Shown piece after piece: positions 7,873 through 15,695 of a stretch of 31,611 nt of DNA; the first letter of the stretch is position 1, and each line of letters starts with the position of its first letter. The position numbers were made by a program, and so were the translations under genes. This stretch comes from Hominenteromicrobium sp900549945 (GTDB taxonomy: Bacteria; Bacillota; Clostridia; Oscillospirales; Acutalibacteraceae), in NCBI GenBank assembly GCA_902472305.1, contig CABRNK010000027.1, positions 1 to 31,611 of the forward strand, given 5' to 3'. A model generated the notes under the pieces. That model worked only from the letters and a program-made list of their open reading frames with translations. It made no database searches and was not told where the DNA came from.

Positions 7873-8127
7873 ATGAAATACGATTTTAAGCCGCGCGGCG
7901 TTTGCTCTAGGGGGATTCACATCGAGCTCGACGGCGACACGATCCGCTCCGTTCGCTTTGACGGCGGATGCAGCGGCAACACGCAGGGCGTCGCGGCACT
8001 TGCGGCCGGCATGAACGCGCGCGAGTATATCGAGCGCTGCAAGGACATCAAGTGCGGCTTTAAGAACACGTCATGTCCGGCACAGCTTGCGATCGCGCTC
8101 GAACAGGCGCTTGCAGAGCAGAAGTAA
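7873..8127 (+). CDS. TSCPD-domain small protein (TIGR03905-like)
   Basis: An 84-residue protein with IRSVRFDGGCSGNTQGVAAL and CGFKNTSCPAQLAIALEQAL, the pattern of the TIGR03905 TSCPD family. The TSCPD domain is otherwise found at the C-terminus of ribonucleotide reductases, and the stand-alone form has no established role. Cysteines in DGGCSG, IKCGF and TSCPAQ suggest metal or redox chemistry. An in-frame TTG at 7867 exists, but ATG 7873 is seven bases after AAAGGAAG and is preferred. It is the last gene of the operon and is followed by a terminator. Confidence 0.8.
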   Translation: MKYDFKPRGVCSRGIHIELDGDTIRSVRFDGGCSGNTQGVAALAAGMNAREYIERCKDIKCGFKNTSCPAQLAIALEQALAEQK

Positions 8128-8135
8128 ACAGACAA

Positions 8136-8162
8136 AAAGGCGGGCGCAGGCCTGCCTTTTTT
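8136..8162. terminator. terminator, probably bidirectional
   Basis: AAAGGCGGGC (8136-8145) pairs with GCCTGCCTTT (8150-8159), with one wobble pair and a 4-base loop. Ts follow on the plus strand to 8162, and the A-run at 8134-8138 gives Ts for minus-strand transcripts. It separates the TSCPD gene from the convergent XRE regulator. Confidence 0.8.
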
Positions 8163-8200
8163 GATGCGCGGCGTATGCCGCGGCTCGAGAGGCGCCGCAG

Positions 8201-8455
8201 TTATTCCTCCTCTTCGCCGTCGAGAAAATATTCGAGGGAGACATTGAAAATCTCTGCAAAGGCGATCAACTCCATATCGGTGACGTAGCGGCGGTTGTTT
8301 TCGATTCTGGTGATGGCGTTCTTGTCCATATCGCAGCCCGCAAGCTGCGCCTTATAGGACAGGATCCGCTGAGACCAGTTGCGCTTCTGGCGCAGCTTGA
8401 CGAGCTTGTGGCGGATCAGATTCCGCTCTCCTGTAACTGGATCCGGCTTTGGCAT
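8201..8455 (-). CDS. XRE/Cro-family helix-turn-helix regulator
   Basis: An 84-residue protein with a single HTH: RHKLVKLRQKRNWSQRILSY, then GCDMDKNAITRIENNRRYVT and AFAEIFNVSLEYFLDGEEEE. The TRIENNRR and SLEYFLDG motifs are typical of one-domain XRE repressors. The recognition region departs from the common pattern (AGCDMDKN). An acidic tail of four Glu closes the protein. AAGGG lies about nine bases upstream of the ATG. It may regulate itself or a neighbour; no sensor domain is present. A short imperfect inverted repeat, ATACCATAGTAT, around 8575-8586 in its upstream region could be an operator. Confidence 0.85.
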   Translation of the reverse strand: MPKPDPVTGERNLIRHKLVKLRQKRNWSQRILSYKAQLAGCDMDKNAITRIENNRRYVTDMELIAFAEIFNVSLEYFLDGEEEE

Positions 8456-8654
8456 ATGGCGGCCCTTCTTTCATATCGGTGTAGTTGTGGGCGGACTCCG
8501 CCCCGATGCAGGCGCGGCGCCCGGCGTTTAGAGGAGCGCTGCGGCATAAGGGACAAAGGCTCTGATACAAATATACCATAGTATTTCAAAAAGCGAAAGG
8601 GCTTTTTGGATAATTATGGAAAATATTACGGCGCTGCTTCATTGGTGGCACAGC

Positions 8655-8684
8655 AAAAGGGCGGACAGCATACGCTGTCCGCCC
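8655..8684 (-). terminator. terminator of the cysteine-rich protein gene
   Basis: GGGCGGACAGC (8659-8669) and GCTGTCCGCCC (8674-8684) form a perfect 11-bp stem with a 4-base loop. The A-run at 8655-8658 gives TTTT on the minus strand. Confidence 0.8.
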
Positions 8685-8701
8685 TCCGCTATACTGGGCA
8701 G

Positions 8702-8857
8702 TTAGCAGCCGCAGTTGCAGCCGCAGTCGTTGTTATTGTTGCAGCCACAGCTGCAGCCGCAGTTAGAACCGCAGCCGCCGAAGCCGTTGCCGCAGCAGAG
8801 AAGGATCAGGATAATGATGATGATCCAGGAGCAGCCTCCGCCAAAACCGTTACACAT
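8702..8857 (-). CDS. tiny cysteine/glycine-rich membrane protein
   Basis: This 51-residue protein contains 13 cysteines. It starts MCNGFGGGCSW, has one hydrophobic stretch IIIIILILLCC (about residues 12-22), and ends in a Gly/Cys/Asn tail (CGCSCGCNNNNDCGCNCGC). The ATG is preceded by a near-perfect AAAGGAGG nine bases away, and a dedicated terminator follows, so it is a real gene although very small. The reading frame extends upstream, but that part has no ribosome binding site and is rejected. Similar proteins in Clostridia are, as far as I recall, auto-annotated as chorion-like high-cysteine proteins, with no function known. The tail could bind metal or form disulfides at the membrane surface. 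Confidence 0.75.
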   Translation of the reverse strand: MCNGFGGGCSWIIIIILILLCCGNGFGGCGSNCGCSCGCNNNNDCGCNCGC

Positions 8858-8914
8858 TGTCTTGCGCCTCCTTTCGTTTACAGTACATGATATGTCAAAG
8901 CGCAATTTGTGTTC

Positions 8915-9012
8915 CGATTTTAAAAAAACAGAAAACAAGAGATAAAAAGAGAAAAACGAAAAAATTAAAAGAAAATAAAACGCAAATAAAAATAAACGCT
9001 AAAATTAAATGA
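8915..9012 (+). other. A-rich tract upstream of the ctsR promoter
   Basis: Roughly 100 bases made almost only of A, G and a few T and C on the plus strand, in sharp contrast to the GC-rich surroundings. It contains many A-runs of four to seven. Positioned directly upstream of the consensus ctsR promoter, it could act as an UP element or bent DNA. No gene is seen. Confidence 0.6.
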
Positions 9013-9021
9013 TTTTCGGAA

Positions 9022-9050
9022 TTGACAGGGAAAGGAATTCAAAATATAAT
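9022..9050 (+). promoter_or_regulatory. consensus SigA promoter of ctsR-mcsA-mcsB-clpC
   Basis: A perfect TTGACA (9022-9027) and a perfect TATAAT (9045-9050) are separated by the ideal 17 bases. A promoter this strong is expected to need active repression, which the adjoining CtsR box provides. Confidence 0.95.
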
Positions 9051-9053
9051 TAA

Positions 9054-9070
9054 AGTCAAAGAAAGTCAAA
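9054..9070 (+). promoter_or_regulatory. CtsR operator (heptad direct repeat)
   Basis: AGTCAAA (9054-9060), GAA, AGTCAAA (9064-9070) matches the known CtsR box, two RGTCAAA heptads separated by three bases. It starts four bases after the -10 box, over the expected transcription start, so bound CtsR would block initiation. The operon would thus be autoregulated and released on heat or protein stress. Confidence 0.95.
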
Positions 9071-9091
9071 GACAGAAAAGGAGGGCTTGAG

Positions 9092-9544
9092 ATGCGAATC
9101 AGCGACAGCGTTGCAAACTATATATTACAGATGCTGAACGATGCGGACGGCATTGCGGAAATACAGCGCAATGAGCTTGCCAATGTGTTTGGCTGCGTGC
9201 CGAGCCAGATCAATTACGTCATCACCTCGCGGTTCACGCCGGAGCAGGGATACATCGTCGAGAGCCGGCGCGGCGGCGGCGGGTATATCCGCATCACGCG
9301 GCGCCGCATGTCTAAATTCGATATGGTCATGCACATTGTCAATGCGATTGGGCAGACTATAGACGCGGCCTCCGCACGTGCGATGCTGCAAAACCTTGTG
9401 GAAAGCGGTATGGCTGAACAGTCGGATGCCCAATTGATCGCGGCGGCGCTTTCGGATAAATCCCTTGCGGCTGCACCGAAGGAGATCAGAGACCAGCTGC
9501 GGGCGGCGATCTTTAAGAATATGCTGCTCGTTCTGAACACATAA
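9092..9544 (+). CDS. ctsR: CtsR, class III heat-shock repressor
   Basis: A 150-residue repressor beginning with ISDSVANYILQMLNDADG, followed by a winged helix-turn-helix (ELANVFGCVPSQINYVITSR) and the wing SRRGGGGYIRITR, the signature of CtsR. The Arg in the glycine-rich wing inserts into the minor groove and is the known target of McsB arginine phosphorylation. The C-terminal half is the four-helix dimerisation domain. It binds the heptad repeat 22 bases upstream of its start and controls the whole operon. AGGAGG precedes the ATG. Synteny with mcsA, mcsB and clpC confirms the call. Confidence 0.97.
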   Translation: MRISDSVANYILQMLNDADGIAEIQRNELANVFGCVPSQINYVITSRFTPEQGYIVESRRGGGGYIRITRRRMSKFDMVMHIVNAIGQTIDAASARAMLQNLVESGMAEQSDAQLIAAALSDKSLAAAPKEIRDQLRAAIFKNMLLVLNT

Positions 9545-9574
9545 ATACGACCAAAAGAAAGGCGGGAGATTGAT

Positions 9575-10102
9575 ATGCTGTGCAAAAACTGCGGGAAAAA
9601 CCCGGCAACCACACACATAAAGACCATTGTGAACGGAAAGCTCACGGAATACGACCTGTGCAGCGAATGCGCCCGAGAGATGGGGTACACAAACTTTTTT
9701 AAGGATATGGATTTTAATTTCGGCAGCCTGCTCGGCGGCTTTATCGGTACGCCTGCGGCGAAGGGAACGGCGGTGCGGTGCCCGAAGTGCGGCGCGTCGT
9801 TTGCGGAGATCACCGAAAGCGGCAAGATCGGTTGCATGGAATGCTATAAGGTGTTTCACGACCGGCTGCTGCCGACGATCCACCGTATCCATGGCACGGC
9901 AAAGCACAAGGGAAAGATCCCCGGCACGGCTGCGCTGCGCATTGTGGAGCCGGCTGGAAAGATGACCGTTGTGGAGGTGTCTCCGCTCGATAAAAAGCGT
10001 GCGGCGCTGAAGGCGGCGATCGAAAAGCAGGATTTCGAGCAGGCAGCCGTGCTCCGCGACGAGATCCGGGAGATGGAAAAGGGGGAACAGAGCAATGGAT
10101 AA
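9575..10102 (+). CDS. mcsA: McsA, activator of the McsB arginine kinase
   Basis: This 175-residue protein has two zinc-binding modules: CKNC with CSEC in the first 30 residues, and CPKC with CMEC around residues 70-92. A C-terminal UVR motif, LKAAIEKQDFEQAAVLRDEI, follows. This is the standard McsA architecture. McsA binds and activates McsB and couples it to ClpC and CtsR. It follows ctsR by 30 bases and overlaps the start of mcsB by 8 bases, indicating translational coupling. GGGAG precedes the ATG. Confidence 0.95.
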   Translation: MLCKNCGKNPATTHIKTIVNGKLTEYDLCSECAREMGYTNFFKDMDFNFGSLLGGFIGTPAAKGTAVRCPKCGASFAEITESGKIGCMECYKVFHDRLLPTIHRIHGTAKHKGKIPGTAALRIVEPAGKMTVVEVSPLDKKRAALKAAIEKQDFEQAAVLRDEIREMEKGEQSNG

Positions 10103-11135
10103 GACAGCGAGAAAATGGTACGAAAAAGCCGGAGAATGCAGTGACGTTGTGATCAGCACGCGCGTTCGTCTGGCGAGAAACCTCGCGGCGTTCCCGTTTC
10201 CGAACCGCATGACGCCGGAGCAGAAGGCCGAGGTCGAACGCCGTGTGCGCGACGCGATTTTGAACAGTAACAGCGCTATCGCCGCGGATTTCAGCTTTTT
10301 GCAGATGGATGACCTCAGCAGCGAGCAGGCTGTCTCCCTTGTGGAGCGCCACATCGTCAGTCCGGAATTTATTGCAAATTCCAAAGGGCGGGGCATACTG
10401 ATCTCAAAAGATGAGAGCATATCTATTATGGTCAACGAGGAGGATCACGTGCGGATCCAGCTCCTGCACGAGGGCCTCTCGCTGACGGAGACGGCCGAAA
10501 CGGCCGACCGCATCGATACGCTTCTGAACGAAAGCCTGAATTTCGCCTTTGATCCGGAGCTTGGCTTCCTCACGCAGTGCCCGACGAACCTCGGCACCGG
10601 CATGCGGGCCTCTGTGATGCTCCACCTGCCGGCACTCACCGAAAGCGGCGCGATGGGGCGCATCGCCTCGAATCTCTCAAAGCTCGGCCTCGTTATCCGC
10701 GGCACATACGGCGAGGGCACGAGCGTGACCGGTGCGCTGTATCAGCTCTCGAACCAGATTACGCTCGGGCTGAGCGAGCGCGAGGCGGTGGAAAACCTGC
10801 AGAACATCGCGAACCAGCTGATTCAGGAGGAGCGCAAGGCGCGCAAGGTGCTGCTCAAGAACATCGCGGTGCTTGACCGCATCGGGCGCTCGGCCGGCGT
10901 CATCCGCGGCGCGAAGGTGCTCTCCTGCGAGGAGTATATGAAGCTGATTTCCAATGTCCGCCTCGGCCTTGCAGAGGGCGTGTTTTCCGGTGTACCGCTC
11001 GAGGACGTCAACGCCCTGACGGCGGCTGTGCAGCCCGCAACGCTGACCGCCGGGCAAAGCAGCAGCCTGACGGCGGCGCAGCGCGACATCGCCCGCGCCG
11101 AGATGGTGCGCGAGGCGATGCAAGGCCTGCAATAA
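10095..11135 (+). CDS. mcsB: McsB, protein-arginine kinase
   Basis: This 346-residue enzyme carries the phosphagen-kinase-like catalytic fold: VVISTRVRLARNLAAFPF near the N-terminus (ATP-phosphate binding arginines), the loop VNEEDHVRIQ (about 113), CPTNLGTGMRASVMLHLP with the conserved active-site Cys, and GTYGEGT. The C-terminal RDIARA matches the RDxxRA phosphoarginine-binding site that gives allosteric control. McsB phosphorylates Arg side chains, marking misfolded proteins for ClpCP and switching off CtsR. It is translated from a start inside the end of mcsA. Confidence 0.96.
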   Translation: MDKTARKWYEKAGECSDVVISTRVRLARNLAAFPFPNRMTPEQKAEVERRVRDAILNSNSAIAADFSFLQMDDLSSEQAVSLVERHIVSPEFIANSKGRGILISKDESISIMVNEEDHVRIQLLHEGLSLTETAETADRIDTLLNESLNFAFDPELGFLTQCPTNLGTGMRASVMLHLPALTESGAMGRIASNLSKLGLVIRGTYGEGTSVTGALYQLSNQITLGLSEREAVENLQNIANQLIQEERKARKVLLKNIAVLDRIGRSAGVIRGAKVLSCEEYMKLISNVRLGLAEGVFSGVPLEDVNALTAAVQPATLTAGQSSSLTAAQRDIARAEMVREAMQGLQ

Positions 11136-11218
11136 AAGCGTGTGCGGAGCAATAACCGCTTTCAGCCGGTCTTATCCGGCAGAGAGCAATTAAAAAACAG
11201 AGGTAAGGAGTGATTTTT

Positions 11219-13687
11219 ATGTATAGATTTACGGGTTTTACGGAAAAGTCCAACAACGCCATGAACATTGCGATTTCAGCGGCGCAGGACATGGGCCACA
11301 ATTACATCGGCAGCGAGCACGTGCTGTTCGGCCTGCTTTCCGAGGGCAGCGGCGTCGCGTTCAACGTGCTCAATAAGCTCGGCGTGACGGCGGACGCCTA
11401 CGAAAAGCTGATGCGCGAGAAGATCGGCACATCCTCGCCGACCACGCTGTCGACGGCATATTTCACGCCGCGCACGAAGCGGATTCTCCAGATGGCGAAG
11501 CTCGCGGCCTCGAAGCTCGGTAGCAACTACGTCGGCACGGAGCACCTCCTGATCGCGATCATCGAGGACGGCGAGAGCTTTGCCGTGCGTTTTCTCCAGA
11601 TGCTCGGCGTGGAGCCGCAGCGCGTCGTGAATGAGCTTTCCGCGGCGCTTTCCGAGGGTTATGCCGTCGACAAGCAGTCCGGCGCGCCGTATCCGGGCGC
11701 GGAACCGGGTGAGAAGGAAGGCGGCAGTGCGCTTGAGAAATTTGGCCGCGATCTCACGAAGATGGCGGCAGAGGGCAAGATCGACCCAGTTATCGGCCGA
11801 CAAACGGAGATCGAGCGCGTGATCCAGATCCTCTCGCGCCGCACAAAGAACAACCCGGTGCTGATCGGCGAGCCGGGCGTCGGCAAAACAGCCGTTGCAG
11901 AGGGGCTCGCGCTGAAAATCCACGAGGGCGAGGTGCCGGAGCTGCTGAAAAACAAGCGCCTGATTTCGCTGGATCTGACCGGCATGGTCGCCGGCTCCAA
12001 GTACCGCGGCGATTTTGAGGAGCGCATCAAGGCGGCGATCGACGAGGTGAAGAAGGACGGCAATGTCATCCTCTTTATCGACGAGCTGCACACGATCATC
12101 GGCGCAGGCTCCGCAGAGGGCTCGACCGATGCGGCAAATATCCTCAAACCCGCGCTGGCCCGCGGCGATTTTCAGGTGATTGGCGCGACGACAATCAACG
12201 AGTACCGCCAGCACATCGAAAAAGATGCGGCGCTCGAGCGCCGGTTCCAGCCGGTGCATGTCGGCGAGCCGACCGAGGAGGAGGCTGTGCAGATCCTCGA
12301 GGGGCTTAAAGACCGCTACGAAGCGCACCACAAGGTGCAGATCACCGATGAGGCGATCGAGAGCGCCGTCAAGCTCTCTTCGCGCTATATCGCGGACCGC
12401 TACCTGCCGGATAAGGCGATCGACCTTGTCGATGAGGCGGCCTCGCGCGTAAGGCTCAGAACCTTTACGGCGCCGGAGGATTTGCAGGAGCTCGAAAAGC
12501 GCATCAAGGAGGTGGAGCTCGACAAGGCCGCGGCCGTCAACGAGCAGGACTTTGAGCGCGCTGCCGAGCTGCGCGACAAGCAGAAAACGCTTTCGGATAC
12601 GCTCGAGCAGAAGAAGAACGAATGGACTGCGCACAATGAGCGCAGCAACAGTGTCGTGAAAGCGGAGGACATCGCCGAGATCGTTGCGATGTGGACCGGC
12701 ATCCCGGTTGTGCAGCTCACGCAGGAGGAAAGCGAACGCCTCTTGAAGCTCGAGGAAACGCTGCACCAGCGCGTCATCGGGCAGGATGAGGCTGTCACAG
12801 CGGTTTCGAAGGCCATCCGCCGCGGTCGCGTCGGCTTAAAGGATAAGAACCGCCCAATCGGCTCGTTCATTTTCCTCGGCCCGACCGGCGTCGGCAAGAC
12901 CGAGCTGTGCAAGGCGCTGGCCGAGGCGATGTTCGGCGATGAAAAGGCAATGATCCGCCTCGACATGTCCGAGTATATGGAGAAGCACACGGTATCCCGT
13001 CTGGTCGGCTCGCCGCCGGGCTATGTCGGCTTCGACGAGGGCGGCCAGCTCACCGAGGCCGTGCGCCGCAAGCCGTATTCGGTTCTGCTGTTCGATGAAA
13101 TCGAGAAGGCGCACCCGGATGTTTTCAACATGCTGCTGCAAATCCTAGACGACGGCCGTCTGACCGATGCGCACGGCAAGGTGGTCAGCTTTAAGAACAC
13201 GATCATCATCATGACCTCGAACATCGGCGCGCGCCTCATCACGGAGAAGCAGCAGGAGCGCCTCGGCTTTGCAACCGCCGGCGAAACAAATGCTGCGGAG
13301 CGCGACTTTGAGCGCACGAAAGAGCTTGTGATGGGCGAGCTGAAGAAGGTGTTCCGCCCCGAGTTTATCAACCGTGTCGACGACATCATCGTGTTCCACA
13401 AGCTCCTGCACGAGGATATCCAGAGAATTGCGGGCAAGATGCTCGAGGGCCTCCAAAAGCAGCTTTCCGATATGGAGATCGCGGTGGAATTCACGCCGGC
13501 GGCGGTCGAGGCTGTCGCAAACGCCGGGTTTGATCCGATCTACGGCGCGCGCCCGCTGCGCCGTGCGATCCGCAGCAAGATCGAGGATCCCGTCTCCGAA
13601 AGGATGCTGGAAGGCGTCATGCAGGCTGGAAAATCCTATGTCTGCGATTTTAAGGACGGTCAATATACCTTTGATGTAAAGGAATAA
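11219..13687 (+). CDS. clpC: ClpC, AAA+ unfoldase of the ClpCP protease
   Basis: This 822-residue Hsp100 protein has two N-terminal Clp repeats (residues 1-145). The D1 ATPase follows, with Walker A GEPGVGKTA (about 217) and Walker B ILFIDELHT. The M-domain carries a UVR-like motif QDFERAAELRDKQ (about 442). The D2 ATPase has GPTGVGKTE (about 554) and the pore loop GYVG. It unfolds substrates, including arginine-phosphorylated ones, for ClpP. A GTG at 11210 is in frame but lies inside the AAGGAG site; ATG 11219 at eight bases is the better start. The 83-base gap after mcsB holds a small hairpin (GCCGG/CCGGC at 11165-11180) but no second CtsR box, so expression relies on the ctsR promoter. Confidence 0.97.
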   Translation: MYRFTGFTEKSNNAMNIAISAAQDMGHNYIGSEHVLFGLLSEGSGVAFNVLNKLGVTADAYEKLMREKIGTSSPTTLSTAYFTPRTKRILQMAKLAASKLGSNYVGTEHLLIAIIEDGESFAVRFLQMLGVEPQRVVNELSAALSEGYAVDKQSGAPYPGAEPGEKEGGSALEKFGRDLTKMAAEGKIDPVIGRQTEIERVIQILSRRTKNNPVLIGEPGVGKTAVAEGLALKIHEGEVPELLKNKRLISLDLTGMVAGSKYRGDFEERIKAAIDEVKKDGNVILFIDELHTIIGAGSAEGSTDAANILKPALARGDFQVIGATTINEYRQHIEKDAALERRFQPVHVGEPTEEEAVQILEGLKDRYEAHHKVQITDEAIESAVKLSSRYIADRYLPDKAIDLVDEAASRVRLRTFTAPEDLQELEKRIKEVELDKAAAVNEQDFERAAELRDKQKTLSDTLEQKKNEWTAHNERSNSVVKAEDIAEIVAMWTGIPVVQLTQEESERLLKLEETLHQRVIGQDEAVTAVSKAIRRGRVGLKDKNRPIGSFIFLGPTGVGKTELCKALAEAMFGDEKAMIRLDMSEYMEKHTVSRLVGSPPGYVGFDEGGQLTEAVRRKPYSVLLFDEIEKAHPDVFNMLLQILDDGRLTDAHGKVVSFKNTIIIMTSNIGARLITEKQQERLGFATAGETNAAERDFERTKELVMGELKKVFRPEFINRVDDIIVFHKLLHEDIQRIAGKMLEGLQKQLSDMEIAVEFTPAAVEAVANAGFDPIYGARPLRRAIRSKIEDPVSERMLEGVMQAGKSYVCDFKDGQYTFDVKE

Positions 13688-13697
13688 AGGCATAAAG

Positions 13698-13732
13698 AAA
13701 GGTGCTGCCGGGATTTCCGGGCGGCACCTTTT
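13698..13732. terminator. terminator between clpC and the S1-domain gene
   Basis: AAAGGTGCTGCC (13698-13709) pairs with GGCGGCACCTTT (13720-13731), with one wobble, then a T. It ends the ctsR operon. On the minus strand the exit is TTTCTTTATG, so it may also serve the convergent S1-domain gene, less efficiently. Confidence 0.8.
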
Positions 13733-13744
13733 GCTGTATTTGGG

Positions 13745-14665
13745 TCAGGAAAAGTACGTTTCAATGCGCTTTTCGCACTCGGGCGGCGAATAAACGAAGG
13801 CTTCCATATGGTCGCCCGTGAAAAAATAGGCGGGCGGCTCGGGTTTATAGTCGTAATCGAAGCACTCTACAATGACGAGCTTCACTTTCATGCGGCCGGG
13901 TAAAATGCTTTTGATGAACACGCTCGCCTGCTGCCCGGGCTGTACGTTCTCGCGCAGCTCGGCGAGGCCGGCGAGGTTCGGCGTTAGCTCAATGAAGATG
14001 CCGTAGGACTCCACGCTGCGCACGATGCCGGCGACCGTCTCGCCGGTACGGAAGCGCTCGGCGTTCTGCGTCCACGTGCCGAGCAGCTCCTTGTGGCTCA
14101 GCGTGATCCGGTTTTCCTCCTTGGCACGGATGATCGCGCGGATGTCCATGCCCACGGTGAAGCGCTCGCGCGGGTGGTCGATCCGGGAGACGGAGATTGC
14201 GTCGATCGGCAGCAGAGAGACGATGCCGCAGCCGATATCCGCAAAGGCGCCGAACGGCTCGAGATGCGTGATGCGTACGTCGATCACGTCGCCGCGCGTC
14301 AGGCCCGATATGTACTGCGCAAGGCAGCGCTCCTGTGCTCTGCGGCGGGAGAGCACCGCGGTGATCCGCCCCGCCGCGTCGCGGATAAAATCGGTGATGA
14401 TAAAGCATACCGGCTTATTGACGCGCGAAATGATGGCGATGTCGCGCACGGTGCCCTCGCGGATGCCGAGCGCACCCTCCTCGCGCGGAATGATGCCGCG
14501 CATACACTTTAAATCGACGATCAAATTGTGCTCGTTATCGCAAATGACGCTGCGCGCCTCGAGAATACGCGCGTCCCGCATTGCGTCGGAAAGGGCGGCG
14601 GCGTTCAGCATGGCGGCTTGGTTTTCGGCTCTGTCGATCAGATGGCCTTCCGGATAAAATTTCAT
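13745..14665 (-). CDS. S1-repeat RNA-binding protein (RpsA-like)
   Basis: A 306-residue protein with about three S1-type OB folds, at roughly 45-115, 125-195 and 205-270. Repeated markers are GIIPREEGALGI, then the clearest unit LTRGDVIDVRITHLEPFGAFADIGCGIVSLLP (read in pieces), and GETVAGIVRSVESYGIFIEL. S1 repeats bind single-stranded RNA. Three-repeat proteins of this size in Clostridia resemble partial ribosomal protein S1, but this one has an unrelated N-terminus (MKFYPEGHLIDRAENQAAML). GTG 14674 is in frame but overlaps AAAGGAG; ATG 14665 is preferred. The role in translation or RNA turnover is inferred. Confidence 0.8.
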   Translation of the reverse strand: MKFYPEGHLIDRAENQAAMLNAAALSDAMRDARILEARSVICDNEHNLIVDLKCMRGIIPREEGALGIREGTVRDIAIISRVNKPVCFIITDFIRDAAGRITAVLSRRRAQERCLAQYISGLTRGDVIDVRITHLEPFGAFADIGCGIVSLLPIDAISVSRIDHPRERFTVGMDIRAIIRAKEENRITLSHKELLGTWTQNAERFRTGETVAGIVRSVESYGIFIELTPNLAGLAELRENVQPGQQASVFIKSILPGRMKVKLVIVECFDYDYKPEPPAYFFTGDHMEAFVYSPPECEKRIETYFS

Positions 14666-14756
14666 TGATTTCACTCCTTTTAACTACAATGAACTATATG
14701 AGCCGAAAACGGCAAACATGCACTTTCTTAAATTTTCGTGAAGCGCGGCAAAGTGC

Positions 14757-14785
14757 TTGATTCCTGCACAAAATTGGTATAAAAT
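14757..14785 (+). promoter_or_regulatory. promoter of the cyclophilin/thioredoxin operon
   Basis: TTGATT (14757-14762) is followed after 17 bases by TAAAAT (14780-14785). An overlapping TATAAA (14778-14783) preceded by TGG would give an extended -10. Either reading places the start of transcription about 50 bases before the first gene. Confidence 0.65.
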
Positions 14786-14839
14786 GAAAGACAAACAAAG
14801 CGATCGTGGGTCAAAGTGCCCACATGAAAGGAAAGGAAC

Positions 14840-15670
14840 ATGAAGAAAATCAGCATACTCTGCGCGGCGCTGCTCGCGGCGGTTTCGCTTGCAGCCTGCG
14901 CTTCCGGTCCGTCTGCGGCGGAAAAGGTCATCGGCACGGAGAAAACCGTCGCGATGGATGACCTCAAAGCGTCGTCGGCGTCGGATAAGGAAAAGATCGG
15001 CTACCAGCTGGAGGCGCCCGAAAAGGGCGAGGAGATCTGCATCCTGAAAACCGATTACGGCGACATCAAGATGCGCTTTTTCCCGAACGCCGCGCCGAAG
15101 GCGGTCTACAATTTTAAATCGCTCGCGCTTTCCGGCTACTATGACGGCTTGAAGTTTCACCGTGTCATCGATGACTTTATGATTCAGGGCGGCGACCCGG
15201 ATGGCACCGGTGCCGGCGGTGAGAGCATCTGGGGCGAGGATTTCGAGGATGAATTCCACGAGAACCTCTTGAATATTTCGGGTTCCGTCTCCTGTGCGAA
15301 CCGCGGCGCCGATACGAACGGCAGCCAGTTTTTCATAAATGCGGTGAAGCCGGTTACAATAGACTGGGATCAGTACGACGAGATCTACAGCTATTATAAA
15401 TCCTCGCCGGAGCAGTTCACGTCGATGTACGGCGGGACGCTCGACATGGATAAGGTGACGGACGCGTATAAATCCCTGTACGAGGAAAACGGCGGCAATC
15501 CCCATCTCGACGGCGCGTATTCCACGGCGGGCACCGGCCACACGGTATTTGCGCAGGTCTTTGAAGGGCTCGACGTCGTGCAGAAGATCATGCAGGTCGA
15601 AACGGACGACAGTGACATGCCGGTCGAGGATGTTGTGATCCTCTCGGCGGAAATCGTTCCGTATGAATAA
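14840..15670 (+). CDS. cyclophilin-type peptidyl-prolyl isomerase, lipoprotein
   Basis: A 276-residue protein with a lipoprotein signal (lipobox LAAC at 17-20, Cys20 lipidated). The cyclophilin domain shows LKTDYGDIKMRFFPNAAPKAVYNF, GLKFHRVIDDFMIQGGDP with the catalytic Arg in FHRV, and NGSQFFI, followed by VFEGLDVVQKI. About 50 residues rich in Tyr and acidic groups separate QFFINAV from the last strands (GTGHTVFAQVF), longer than in minimal cyclophilins. It would catalyse proline isomerisation of exported proteins at the outer membrane face. AAAGGAAAGGA precedes the start. The stop overlaps an upstream in-frame ATG of the thioredoxin frame. Confidence 0.9.
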   Translation: MKKISILCAALLAAVSLAACASGPSAAEKVIGTEKTVAMDDLKASSASDKEKIGYQLEAPEKGEEICILKTDYGDIKMRFFPNAAPKAVYNFKSLALSGYYDGLKFHRVIDDFMIQGGDPDGTGAGGESIWGEDFEDEFHENLLNISGSVSCANRGADTNGSQFFINAVKPVTIDWDQYDEIYSYYKSSPEQFTSMYGGTLDMDKVTDAYKSLYEENGGNPHLDGAYSTAGTGHTVFAQVFEGLDVVQKIMQVETDDSDMPVEDVVILSAEIVPYE

Positions 15671-15695
15671 AAACCAAATCAAGGAGGAATCGGCT

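Noticed and set aside
8606..8945. Ala- or Gln/Pro-rich open frames on the plus strand across the cysteine-rich gene
   Set aside because: They are translations of the antisense of Gly/Cys repeats. The minus-strand gene has the ribosome binding site and terminator.
11136..11218. Separate CtsR- or HrcA-controlled promoter for clpC
   Set aside because: No heptad repeat, no CIRCE-type inverted repeat and no paired -35/-10 boxes are visible in the gap, only a 5-bp hairpin.
11276..12766. 496-residue open frame on the minus strand inside clpC
   Set aside because: It is a mirror frame of a highly conserved gene, with composition typical of antisense frames in GC-rich DNA.
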